In this document: positions 56,745 through 64,000 of the stretch, one piece after another
How positions within the stretch are numbered: position 1 is the first letter of the stretch
Layout of the letters: each line of letters opens with the position of its first letter
Assembly (NCBI GenBank): GCA_019454225.1
Contig: CP075370.1
Coordinates: forward strand, 2,785,649-2,849,648
Length of the DNA: 64,000 nt
Source of the DNA: Paracoccaceae bacterium
GTDB taxonomy: Bacteria; Pseudomonadota; Alphaproteobacteria; Rhodobacterales; Rhodobacteraceae
Direction: 5' to 3'
Program-made: the position numbers and the translations under genes
The notes under the pieces: generated by a model
Databases searched by the model: none
What the model saw: only the letters and a program-made list of their open reading frames with translations
Told to the model about the DNA's origin: nothing

Positions 56745-57938
56745 ATGACCGATTTCGCCGCAACGAAGGACCTGTTCGACCTGCCGCCCGGGGTGATCTA
56801 CCTTGACGGCAATTCGCTCGGCCCCCTGCCCCGCGCCGCCGCCGCCCGCGTCGCCCGGACGGTGACCGAGGAGTGGGGCAGGATGCTGATCACCGGCTGG
56901 AACCGTGCGGGGTGGATGGATCAGCCGTCGCGCCTGGGCGACCGGATCGGGCGGCTGATCGGCGCCGAACCCGGGACCGTGGTTCTGGGCGACACGCTGT
57001 CGATCAAGGTCTACCAGGCGCTCGCGTCGGCCATCGAGATGCGGCCCGGCCGCCGCGTGATCCTGTCGGACACCGGCAACTTCCCTTCGGACCTCTACAT
57101 GGCCGACGGCCTGTGCCGCACCCTGGGCCAGAACTACCGGCTGAGGACCGTGGCACCCGAAGCGGTGCTTGAGGCGATCGACGACGAGGTGGCGGTCGTG
57201 TTGATCACCGAGGTCGACTATCGCACGGGCCGGCGGCACGACATGGCCGCGCTGACCGCGAAGGCGCATGCGTGCGGCGCGCTGATCGTGTGGGATCTGG
57301 CCCATTCGGCCGGTGCCCTGCCGGTCGCGGTGGCGCGAGACGGCGCGGATTTCGCGGTGGGCTGCACCTACAAGTATCTGAACTCCGGCCCCGGGGGACC
57401 CGCGTTCATCTATGTCGCGCCGCGCCATGCCGACCTGGCCCGTCCCGCGCTGTCGGGCTGGCTCGGGCACGAGGCGCCTTTCGCCTTCGATACCGACTAT
57501 CGCCCCGGTCGCGGGATCGAGCGGATGCGCGTGGGCACGCCGCCGGTGCTGCAACTCGCGGCGCTGGAGGCCAGCCTCGACATCTGGGACGGCGTGGACA
57601 TGGGGGCGCTGCGGGCCGCCTCGTTTGCGTTGTCGGACCGTTTCATCGCCGGCGTCGAGGCGGCATGCCCCGCGCTGACACTTGCCACCCCGCGCGACCA
57701 TGGGCAGCGGGGCAGCCAGGTGTCGTTCCGGCACCCCGAAGGCTATGCCATCATGCAGGCGCTGATTGCGCGCGGCGTGATCGGTGATTTCCGCGCACCC
57801 GACATCCTGCGTTTCGGGTTCACGCCGCTTTTCATCGGCGCGACCGAGGTCGACGCGGCCGTGGCGATCATTGCCGATGTGATGGGCAGCGGCGCCTGGG
57901 ACCGGCCCGAATACAAGACCCGCGCAAAGGTGACATGA
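56745..57938 (+). CDS. kynU: Kynureninase
   Basis: Protein of 397 residues; ATG 56745 has GGGAG six bases upstream. PLP enzyme that splits kynurenine into anthranilate and alanine. Lys210 in AVGCTYKYLNSGPGGPAF is the PLP lysine; IYLDGNSLGPLPR opens the protein, SDTGNFPSDLYM, VVLITEVDYRTGRRHDM and IVWDLAHSAGALPV are family segments. First gene of the three-gene unit kynU, ridA-like, kynA; a palindromic operator candidate lies just upstream. Confidence 0.95.
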   Translation: MTDFAATKDLFDLPPGVIYLDGNSLGPLPRAAAARVARTVTEEWGRMLITGWNRAGWMDQPSRLGDRIGRLIGAEPGTVVLGDTLSIKVYQALASAIEMRPGRRVILSDTGNFPSDLYMADGLCRTLGQNYRLRTVAPEAVLEAIDDEVAVVLITEVDYRTGRRHDMAALTAKAHACGALIVWDLAHSAGALPVAVARDGADFAVGCTYKYLNSGPGGPAFIYVAPRHADLARPALSGWLGHEAPFAFDTDYRPGRGIERMRVGTPPVLQLAALEASLDIWDGVDMGALRAASFALSDRFIAGVEAACPALTLATPRDHGQRGSQVSFRHPEGYAIMQALIARGVIGDFRAPDILRFGFTPLFIGATEVDAAVAIIADVMGSGAWDRPEYKTRAKVT

Positions 57939-58330
57939 TGCATCGCAAATGGAACCCCGCCACGATTGCCCCGCCGGCCTCGGGCTATTCGCATGCGGTG
58001 CTGACCGAGGCACCGCAACGCTGGCTAACGCTGTCGGGACAGCTGGGCCTGCTGCCGGACGGCCAGCTGCCCGACAACCTGGCCGCGCAGCTGGATGCCG
58101 CCTTCGCGAATGTCGATGCGGGGCTGGCCGAGGCCGGAATGACCCGCGACGATCTTGTGAAGGTCACCGTCTATCTTACGGAAAACACGCCGGATTCCGT
58201 TTCCACCTATCGCGCGCGCCGCGATGCCTGGATTGGGTCGGCCGCACCGCCTGCGGCGACCTTGCTGATCGTTGCCGGTCTGGCCGCGCCGCGCTTCCTG
58301 TGCGAAGTCGATGCCATCGCGGCCGCCTGA
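57935..58330 (+). CDS. RidA-family protein in the kynurenine operon
   Basis: Protein of 131 residues; start overlaps the kynU stop (ATGATG, two possible ATGs). RidA/YjgF features: [55 protein letters not shown] and the C-terminal [12 protein letters not shown](A)P-type motif. The usual R-x-C/S-V-E-V end is altered ([10 protein letters not shown]), with the catalytic arginine position not clear. RidA proteins remove reactive imines and enamines released by PLP enzymes; here they would come from kynureninase. Other family members act as deaminases. Confidence 0.85.
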   Translation: MMHRKWNPATIAPPASGYSHAVLTEAPQRWLTLSGQLGLLPDGQLPDNLAAQLDAAFANVDAGLAEAGMTRDDLVKVTVYLTENTPDSVSTYRARRDAWIGSAAPPAATLLIVAGLAAPRFLCEVDAIAAA

Positions 58331-58343
58331 CCATGACCGCGCC

Positions 58344-59180
58344 ATGACAACGCCGCCCGACCCTGCCCGGGACGGCGCCCAGATGTCGTTTGACGGGCGG
58401 ATGTCCTATGGCGACTACCTGCGCCTGGATGCCATCCTCGGCGCCCAGACGCTGCTGACGGGCGCGCATGACGAATTCCTGTTCATCATCCAGCACCAGA
58501 CCTCGGAACTCTGGATGCGGCTCGCGCTGCACGAGCTTGACGCTGCACGGCGCCTGATTGCCGATGACCGTCCGCGCGAGGCGTTCAAGATGCTGTCGCG
58601 CATCGCCCGGATCTTCGAGCAGCTGAACAGTGCGTGGGACGTGCTGCGCACGATGACCCCGGCGGACTATTCGACCTTCCGCAATGGCCTTGGCCAGTCG
58701 TCGGGATTCCAGAGCCACCAGTACCGGCTGATCGAATATGCCGCCGGCAACCGCAACCTTGCGATGCTGCGGCCACATGCCCACCGGGCCGATGTGACGG
58801 CGGCGCTCGAGGCGGAACTCGCGCGCCCCTCGCTTTATGACGAGGCGCTGCGCTTTGCCGCCCGTTCGGGGTTGCCGATGCCGCCGGATGTGCTGAATCG
58901 CGACCTGCGCGCAGCATGGACCGCGCATGACGGCGTGCGCGCAGCCTGGGAAATCGTCTACCGCGATCCCGCCACCCACTGGGAGGCCTATGAACTGGCC
59001 GAGAAGCTGGTGGATTTCGAGGACTATTTCCGCCGCTGGCGGTTCAACCACGTGACCACGGTGGAACGGGTGATCGGGTTGAAGCGCGGAACCGGGGGCA
59101 CTTCGGGCGTGTCCTACCTGCGCCGGATGCTTGAAATCGAGCTGTTCCCCGAACTTTGGCACCTGCGCACCACGCTCTAG
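58344..59180 (+). CDS. kynA: Tryptophan 2,3-dioxygenase
   Basis: Protein of 278 residues. Heme enzyme that opens tryptophan to N-formylkynurenine, the first step of the pathway. [19 protein letters not shown] holds the distal substrate-site His; [20 protein letters not shown] matches the family's F-R-x-x-x-G-x-x-S-G-F-Q-S; [14 protein letters not shown] contains the axial heme histidine, and [13 protein letters not shown] the substrate-carboxylate loop. The formamidase step (kynB) is not in this unit. It starts 13 bp after the RidA-like gene. Confidence 0.95.
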   Translation: MTTPPDPARDGAQMSFDGRMSYGDYLRLDAILGAQTLLTGAHDEFLFIIQHQTSELWMRLALHELDAARRLIADDRPREAFKMLSRIARIFEQLNSAWDVLRTMTPADYSTFRNGLGQSSGFQSHQYRLIEYAAGNRNLAMLRPHAHRADVTAALEAELARPSLYDEALRFAARSGLPMPPDVLNRDLRAAWTAHDGVRAAWEIVYRDPATHWEAYELAEKLVDFEDYFRRWRFNHVTTVERVIGLKRGTGGTSGVSYLRRMLEIELFPELWHLRTTL

Positions 59181-59209
59181 GCGAAAACCCGCGCGCGCCG
59201 CCCAAGGCT

Positions 59210-59238
59210 TTGACGACGCACGGTCCCGCCGGTATCCT
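59210..59238 (+). promoter_or_regulatory. Strong candidate promoter of the L,D-transpeptidase gene
   Basis: TTGACG and TATCCT with an exact 17-bp spacer, about 45 bp before the start codon. Confidence 0.65.
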
Positions 59239-59283
59239 GCGGCGTGAACGGGCGCTTCCTGCCCGGCACCAGCGGACCGCGAA

Positions 59284-60057
59284 ATGACCCACCTGCGCCC
59301 CCTTGTCCTTGCCCTCTCTGCCCTCGCGCTCGCCGCCTGCACCATGGAGGGCGGCCCGACCGCCTTTGCGCCGACCCCGGCGATCGCACCACCCGAGCAG
59401 ATCTATCTGTCCTCGATGGATGGCCCGCACCCGATCGTCGCGGTGCCGCTGGAAAAGCTGCCCGAGGCCTATCGCCGCCAGGCCGTTGCCTATGAAAGCG
59501 GCGAGGTGCCGGGCACCATCGTCATCCATCCCGGCCAGCGGCTGCTGTATTACGTGACCGGGCCGAAGACCGCGATCCGCTACGGCATCTCGGTCGGCCG
59601 CGCGGGGTTCGAATGGGCGGGCGAGGCGCAGGTGACCCAGACCAAACCCTGGCCGACATGGACGCCCCCGCCCGAGATGATCGAGCGCGACCCCAAGCTT
59701 GCCAAATGGGAAAAGGGCCAGCCCGGCGGCCCGACCAACCCGCTGGGGGCGCGGGCGATCTATCTGGAGACCAACGGACGCGACTATGGTTACCGGATCC
59801 ATGGCACTCCGGAATGGTGGTCGATCGGACGCAACGCCTCGTCGGGCTGCATCCGCATGATCAACCAGGACGTGCTCGACCTGGCCGCGCGCGTTCAACC
59901 CGGGGCGAAGGTCGTCGTGCTCAAGGCCGACGGCAGCCGCGCCGACCGCCTGATCATCCCGCCACCGGCGCCCAAGAAGCCGAAGCCGGTCGAGGCCGTC
60001 GCACCGCCGGCGCCATCGGCCCTGCCCGCCGGGGTCACCGCCTCGACCGCGATCTGA
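59284..60057 (+). CDS. Lipoprotein L,D-transpeptidase (ErfK/YbiS family)
   Basis: Protein of 257 residues. Lipobox LAAC with the lipidated Cys19 after a short hydrophobic signal. The YkuD domain spans about residues 78-230: GTIVIHPGQRLLYYV, then His173 in YRIHGTPEWW and the catalytic Cys189 in ASSGCIRM, the H-x15-S-x-G-C arrangement. It crosslinks peptidoglycan 3-3 or attaches proteins to it, from the periplasmic face of a membrane. The C-terminal 30 residues are Pro/Lys/Ala-rich. Monocistronic, with a promoter before it and a hairpin after it. Confidence 0.92.
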   Translation: MTHLRPLVLALSALALAACTMEGGPTAFAPTPAIAPPEQIYLSSMDGPHPIVAVPLEKLPEAYRRQAVAYESGEVPGTIVIHPGQRLLYYVTGPKTAIRYGISVGRAGFEWAGEAQVTQTKPWPTWTPPPEMIERDPKLAKWEKGQPGGPTNPLGARAIYLETNGRDYGYRIHGTPEWWSIGRNASSGCIRMINQDVLDLAARVQPGAKVVVLKADGSRADRLIIPPPAPKKPKPVEAVAPPAPSALPAGVTASTAI

Positions 60058-60134
60058 CGCCGCATCGGATGGCATGACGCTGCGTGCCCGCGCGGTGCTG
60101 CCCGTTTCAGCGGCACCCGCACGTTGGATGTGCA

Positions 60135-60162
60135 GGGGTGAAGGGTGATTCCCCTTCACCCC
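60135..60162 (+). terminator. Hairpin after the L,D-transpeptidase gene
   Basis: Perfect 11-bp stem GGGGTGAAGGG / CCCTTCACCCC with loop TGATTC, 78 bp past the stop, before the next gene. No T-run. Confidence 0.55.
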
Positions 60163-60214
60163 GCACGAACAGATGCTATCCTGTCATGCGACCGTTACCG
60201 GACCCGCGCCCGCC

Positions 60215-61021
60215 ATGACCGACCTGTCCCCGCTGTCCCGCCATGACCCCGCCCGCCCTGCGACGACACGCCGGGCGGTCGTCGGGATCATCGGCAACCA
60301 GCATCTTCTGAACGAAAGCTACCCGGCCCATACCTGCGGCGCCACGAACTCCGAGGCGGTGGCCCATGCGGCGGGCTGCCTGCCGCTGATCATTCCGTCC
60401 GATCCGCGGCTCGTGTCGGTCGCCGAACTGCTCGACCTTTGCGATGGGTTCCTGCTGACCGGCGGTCGGCCGAACGTCCATCCCTCCGAGTATGGGGAAG
60501 AGGAAACACCGGCCCATGGCGCCTTTGACCGGGGGCGCGATGCGATCACGCTGCCCCTGATCCGCGCCTGCGTCGAGCGGGGGCAGCCGTTCCTGGGGAT
60601 CTGCCGCGGGTTTCAGGAGGTCAACGTGGCGCTTGGCGGCACGCTGCATCCGGAAATCCGCGATCTGCCGGGGCGCATGAACCACCGGATGCCACCCGAC
60701 GGCACGCTGGAGGAGAAATTCGCCCTGCGCCACGCGGTCCGGTTCACCGAAGGCGGCCCGTTCCACAGGCTGATGGGCGCGGCGGAGGTGATGACGAACA
60801 CGCTGCACGGCCAGGGAATTGCCCGGCCGGGCCCGCGCATCGTGATCGACGGTTGCGCGCCCGACGGAACGCCCGAGGCGATCTATGTCCGGGATGCGCC
60901 GGGCTTTACGCTGTCCGTGCAATGGCATCCCGAATGGCGGGCCTGCGACGATCCGGTGTCGCGGCCACTGTTCGGCGCCTTCGGCGCCGCCTGCGCGGCT
61001 TGGGCGGCAGCACGCGGCTGA
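60215..61021 (+). CDS. Class I glutamine amidotransferase-like (PuuD family)
   Basis: Protein of 268 residues; ATG 60215 selected over an earlier ATG at 60185 region because RRAVVGIIGNQH is the family's first strand. Peptidase C26: catalytic Cys130 in FLGICRGFQEVNVALGG and His238 / Glu240 in SVQWHPEW. GFLLTGGRPNVHPSEYGE is the substrate-contact region of gamma-glutamyl-gamma-aminobutyrate hydrolases. It probably cleaves a gamma-glutamyl amide, such as in putrescine breakdown, but no puu genes are near. Convergent with the GT2 gene 27 bp away. Confidence 0.85.
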   Translation: MTDLSPLSRHDPARPATTRRAVVGIIGNQHLLNESYPAHTCGATNSEAVAHAAGCLPLIIPSDPRLVSVAELLDLCDGFLLTGGRPNVHPSEYGEEETPAHGAFDRGRDAITLPLIRACVERGQPFLGICRGFQEVNVALGGTLHPEIRDLPGRMNHRMPPDGTLEEKFALRHAVRFTEGGPFHRLMGAAEVMTNTLHGQGIARPGPRIVIDGCAPDGTPEAIYVRDAPGFTLSVQWHPEWRACDDPVSRPLFGAFGAACAAWAAARG

Positions 61022-61048
61022 ACCGGCCGGGGTGGCACCGCGTGCCGG

Positions 61049-61999
61049 TCAGAGCCGCCCCATGACGGCGGCCAACCACAGCGCCAGGGTGCTTGCGAGG
61101 GTCTGCCGGTAAAGGCCCAGCCGGGCCAGCCGCCACAGCCGACGCGGCATGCCCGGGGTGTGGCGCATCCGGTCCCAGTCGTCCAGCAGGCGACGCGCCT
61201 CGGGTGTCAGGCGTGCGGCCGAGGCCCGCAGCGCCACCATGTTCACGTCGTTCCATCCCCGGAACGTGCCGTCTGCCACCTGCCCCAGCCGCCTGATGCG
61301 TGCCTGCCAGCCATCGTTGGCGCCGATCTGGTTGTCCTCGTGCTGACGGTACAGGATGGTCGGATGGTCATCATGCACGACCGTGCCGCCCGCCCCTGTC
61401 ACGATCTGATAGGCCCACCAGTCATGCACCACCACATCGCCCGCCTCCTGCGCCGCAGCGCGCAGCAGCGCGGCGGCGGGCGGGGTCAGCAGCTGGGTGT
61501 TTCCGGCGGCGATGTTCTGGACCAGCGCGTTGCGAAAGGACGCCGGGCGCGGGCGCGGCGGAGACAGGCGGCGCCCCTCGAGCCGGTCCGTGGTGATCAG
61601 GCTGCGGGTGCAGTACAGCGCGACCTCTTTCCGGCGGGGGGCGAGCGCCGCCAGACCGCGGGACAGCCGGTCTGGCAGCCAGACGTCATCCTGATCGGCA
61701 AAGGCCAGCCAGCCGGGATTTTCCGGCAGCGCGGCCAGCATGTGCAGATAGTTGGCAGCCGCACCCCGCCCGGGGCCCCGCCCCAGGTCTATCCTGGCAT
61801 CCGGACGCGCCAGGGCCCAGGCGGCCACACGGTCGGGCGTTCCGTCGACCGACCCGTCATCGCGGGCGACAAGACGCCAGTGCGGGTGATCCTGCGCGGC
61901 AAGACTGTCCAGCTGCGCCTCGATGTGGCGGGCCCCGTTGTAGAGCCCCATCAGGATGGTAACCTCGGGCACCGGGCCCGGGGCGCCGACCTCATCCAT
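61049..61999 (-). CDS. GT2-family glycosyltransferase
   Basis: Protein of 316 residues; ATG 61999 lies 8 bp inside the rfbA gene. GT-A fold seen in VTILMGLYNGARHIEAQLDSL, LVARDDGSVDGTPDRV (nucleotide-site Asp pair), and the metal-binding D-x-D-type WLAFADQDDVWLPDRL. ILYRQHEDNQIGAN follows, as in rhamnosyl- and related transferases. The C-terminus is basic with short hydrophobic stretches. Translational coupling with rfbA suggests that the donor could be a dTDP sugar. It sits at the right-hand glycan region. Confidence 0.88.
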   Translation of the reverse strand: MDEVGAPGPVPEVTILMGLYNGARHIEAQLDSLAAQDHPHWRLVARDDGSVDGTPDRVAAWALARPDARIDLGRGPGRGAAANYLHMLAALPENPGWLAFADQDDVWLPDRLSRGLAALAPRRKEVALYCTRSLITTDRLEGRRLSPPRPRPASFRNALVQNIAAGNTQLLTPPAAALLRAAAQEAGDVVVHDWWAYQIVTGAGGTVVHDDHPTILYRQHEDNQIGANDGWQARIRRLGQVADGTFRGWNDVNMVALRASAARLTPEARRLLDDWDRMRHTPGMPRRLWRLARLGLYRQTLASTLALWLAAVMGRL

Positions 62000-62894
62000 C
62001 GCGCGCCGCGGCCGCAAGCAGCGCCGACAGGTTCTCGCCATAACGGCTTTTCCGGTATCGCTCGGCGGCGGCGCGCAGGGTCGCGGCGTCGATCCAGCCG
62101 CGCGCAAAGGCGATTTCCTCGGGGCAGCCGGTCTGCATGCCCTGCCGTTCCTCCAGCGTCCGCACGAAGTTGCCTGCGTCCAGCAGGCTGCCATGGGTGC
62201 CGGTGTCAAGCCAGGCAAAGCCGCGGCCCATCCGGCTGACCTGCAACAACCCCTCGTCCAGATAGGTCTGCAGCAGATCGGTGATCTCAAGTTCGCCGCG
62301 CGACGAGGGCCGCACCTGCGCGGCACGGTCCGGCGCACTTCCGTCGAGGAAATAAAGCCCGGTGACCGCATAGTTGGAGGGTGCGACCGTCGGCTTCTCG
62401 ACGATCCTGCGCACCCGGTCGCGCCCTTCGGGCCCCGGTTCGAAATCGACGACGCCATAGCGTTCCGGATCGGCCACGTGATAGGCAAAGACCGTGCCAC
62501 CCTGCGGCTGCTGATCGGCGGCGCGCAGCATGTCGGGCAGACCATGGCCGAAAAAGATGTTGTCGCCCAGCACCATGGCCGACGGCGCACCATTCAGGAA
62601 GTCGCGTGCCAGGATATAGGCCTGCGCCAGCCCGTCAGGCGAAGGCTGCACGATCCAGGCGATGCGGATGCCCCAGCGCTCGCCGTCGCCCATCAGGCGG
62701 CGGAACTGCGCCTGATCCTCGGGCGTGGTGATCACGGCGATCTCGCGGATGCCCGCGAGCATCAGCACCGAAAGCGGATAGAACACCATCGGCTTGTCAT
62801 AGACCGGCAGCAGCTGCTTCGACACGCCCTCGGTAATCGGATAGAGCCGCGTACCGGAGCCACCGGCCAGAATGATCCCCTTGCGTCCCGTCAT
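61992..62894 (-). CDS. rfbA: Glucose-1-phosphate thymidylyltransferase
   Basis: Protein of 300 residues. It makes dTDP-glucose from glucose-1-phosphate and dTTP, the first step to dTDP-rhamnose and related sugars. The signature GIILAGGSGTRLYPIT at the N-terminus, KQLLPVYDKPMVFYPLS, VLGDNIFFGHGL and ITDLLQTYLDEG all match RfbA/RmlA. Full length. rfbB, rfbC and rfbD are not in the window; they may lie elsewhere. Overlaps the GT2 gene by 8 bp. Confidence 0.96.
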   Translation of the reverse strand: MTGRKGIILAGGSGTRLYPITEGVSKQLLPVYDKPMVFYPLSVLMLAGIREIAVITTPEDQAQFRRLMGDGERWGIRIAWIVQPSPDGLAQAYILARDFLNGAPSAMVLGDNIFFGHGLPDMLRAADQQPQGGTVFAYHVADPERYGVVDFEPGPEGRDRVRRIVEKPTVAPSNYAVTGLYFLDGSAPDRAAQVRPSSRGELEITDLLQTYLDEGLLQVSRMGRGFAWLDTGTHGSLLDAGNFVRTLEERQGMQTGCPEEIAFARGWIDAATLRAAAERYRKSRYGENLSALLAAAARDG

Positions 62895-63034
62895 GTCGAT
62901 CCCTGCTGTTGCGCCGCATGCTTATCGGGCAGGGCACGGGGGCTCAAGCCCTAGCTTCCGGCATCGCGGGCCAGTGTCCGGGCGGCGCACGTTATTCGGG
63001 CAGTCCTGGGTGCGCGCCGCAATCTTCCCGCAGG

Positions 63035-64000
63035 TCACACGAACAGAAAATCCGCCGGCCCCAGATCACCCGGCGCGATCCCCGCCAGCAGGATCGCATG
63101 GCCGCCCCAGTCGATCCGCGCGTGAACCTGGCCATCGACCGTCACGCTGTCGATGGCCAGCGAGGCAAACCGCGCGGCCGGCGTGGCCCCGGGCACCCAG
63201 GACATCTGCAAACGGTCGGCGCCCTGCTGGAAATCGGCGATCGTGTCCACCTCGCTCACACGCCGCTGCGAGAAGATGAAGACATCGGCACCCGCGCCTC
63301 CCCAGAGCGTGTCATTGCCAAACCCGCCGTTCAGCCGATCGGCGCCGTCACCGCCCCATAGCCGGTCGTTGCCCGTGCCACCCGACAGAAGGTCGTCACC
63401 CGCACCCCCGTACAGAAGGTCATCTTCGTCACCGCCCCCGAGCGAGTCGTTCCCCATGCCGCCCACGAGCGTGTCGCGGCCCGCCCCGCCGCCCAGAGCA
63501 TCGTTGCCGGGCCCGCCCTCGACCAGATCATCGCCGAAACTTCCCGCTAGCGTGTCGTTTCCCGGCCCGCCATAGACATTGTCGTTGCCATAGCCGCCAC
63601 CGACATTGTCGTTGCCGTCCCCCCCCCAGACCAGATCGTTGCCCGGACCGACGACCAGCACATCGTTGCCACCATCGCCGTGGACGGTGTCGTTGCCGTT
63701 GCCGCCGCCCACCGTATCGTTCCCGTCACCGCCGAAGACCAGGTCATTGCCGTCGCCCACCGGGATCAGGTCATGCCCGGCGCCGCCGTAGACCGTGTCG
63801 TTGCCGGCCTGCCCGCGCAGGGCATCGTTGCCGGCGCCACCTTCGATATGGTCGTCGCCGTCGCCGCCTTCGAGAAACACATCGGTGCCCAGTCCGAGCA
63901 GCGTGTCATTCCCCGCGCCACCTGTCAGGCGCCATCCGGTCCCGGTGCCGGTGGACAGATGGTCGTCATAGGCGCTGCCAAGGACGATCTCGACACCGTC
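63035..64000 (-). CDS. RTX calcium-binding repeat protein, N-terminus outside window
   Basis: The frame is open to the right edge (322 codons seen including the stop), so the N-terminal part is missing. About 23 glycine- and aspartate-rich nonapeptide repeats (GGxGNDxLx type, such as GGAGNDALRG and GGDGNDTVGG) form calcium-binding parallel beta-rolls. They are followed by a C-terminal type I secretion signal region (VFIFSQRRVSEVDTIADFQQ ... PADFLFV). Proteins of this kind leave by an ABC-type (type I) secretion system and fold outside the cell with calcium. The activity would be in the unseen part. It lies beside rfbA and GT2, so it may be a surface adhesin or matrix protein. Confidence 0.9.
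   Translation of the reverse strand, partial: DGVEIVLGSAYDDHLSTGTGTGWRLTGGAGNDTLLGLGTDVFLEGGDGDDHIEGGAGNDALRGQAGNDTVYGGAGHDLIPVGDGNDLVFGGDGNDTVGGGNGNDTVHGDGGNDVLVVGPGNDLVWGGDGNDNVGGGYGNDNVYGGPGNDTLAGSFGDDLVEGGPGNDALGGGAGRDTLVGGMGNDSLGGGDEDDLLYGGAGDDLLSGGTGNDRLWGGDGADRLNGGFGNDTLWGGAGADVFIFSQRRVSEVDTIADFQQGADRLQMSWVPGATPAARFASLAIDSVTVDGQVHARIDWGGHAILLAGIAPGDLGPADFLFV
63281..63930 (-). repeat. Coding 27-bp RTX repeats
   Basis: About 23 imperfect 27-bp units encoding GGxGxDxLx nonapeptides. They give the visible DNA periodicity (tcgttgcc / gccgccacc-type blocks), which is coding and not a CRISPR array. Confidence 0.85.

Noticed and set aside
63281-63930. Regularly spaced short DNA repeats resembling a CRISPR array
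   Set aside because: The 27-bp period encodes RTX nonapeptides in one open frame, and there are no constant repeats with unique spacers.

Overview
The window is a contiguous, very GC-rich stretch of a bacterial chromosome. Gene content and order point to the Alphaproteobacteria, most likely Rhodobacterales (Rhodobacteraceae): an iscR-led suf operon with embedded Yip1-type membrane genes and an IscR lacking the usual cysteine triad, a eukaryotic-type NADP isocitrate dehydrogenase, a bolA-grxD pair downstream of purL, zapA beside a transketolase gene, and a DUF2793 protein. This is inferred from families and synteny, not from a database search. I see no rRNA, tRNA, CRISPR array or insertion sequence.

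Layout. (1) 1-7280: surface-glycan region with a GT4 glycosyltransferase cut by the window edge, four sulfotransferase-type genes, a methyltransferase with a DUF4214-like N-terminus, and a small protein made of two PDV-type repeats. (2) 7376-8869: an isolated DUF2793/tail-fibre-like protein. (3) 9004-13766: a divergent pair of unknown genes, a 1254-residue helical protein with about twelve 76-residue repeats facing a 240-residue protein. This is the best candidate for an undescribed system. (4) 13791-21600: iscR, a NifS/IscS-like desulfurase, sufB, ybjQ-like, sufC, sufD, two Yip1-like membrane genes and sufS, all leftward. (5) 21769-34293: housekeeping genes: hydrolase, HD phosphohydrolase, icd, typA, purL, bolA, a 55-codon membrane ORF, grxD, zapA with neighbours, tkt.

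(6) 34536-43643: an MFS exporter, then phosphonate-type phnD-phnC-phnE-phnE and glycerol-3-phosphate ugpB-A-E-C transport operons facing each other. Both have pho-box-like sequences upstream, so this looks like a phosphorus-scavenging block. (7) 44075-50383: a complete peptide ABC transporter operon in the order ATPase-ATPase-binding protein-permease-permease, with a GNAT acetyltransferase at its end. In the phn, ugp and peptide operons a strong hairpin directly follows the binding-protein gene. (8) 50577-61021: a thiosulfate-transporter-like YeeE protein, a DUF3422 protein, pntAB, an ICMT-like methyltransferase, the kynurenine genes kynU-ridA-like-kynA behind an 18-bp perfect palindrome, a lipoprotein L,D-transpeptidase and a PuuD-like amidotransferase.

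(9) 61049-64000: a second surface-glycan edge with a GT2 glycosyltransferase, rfbA and the C-terminal part of an RTX calcium-binding protein that runs off the window.
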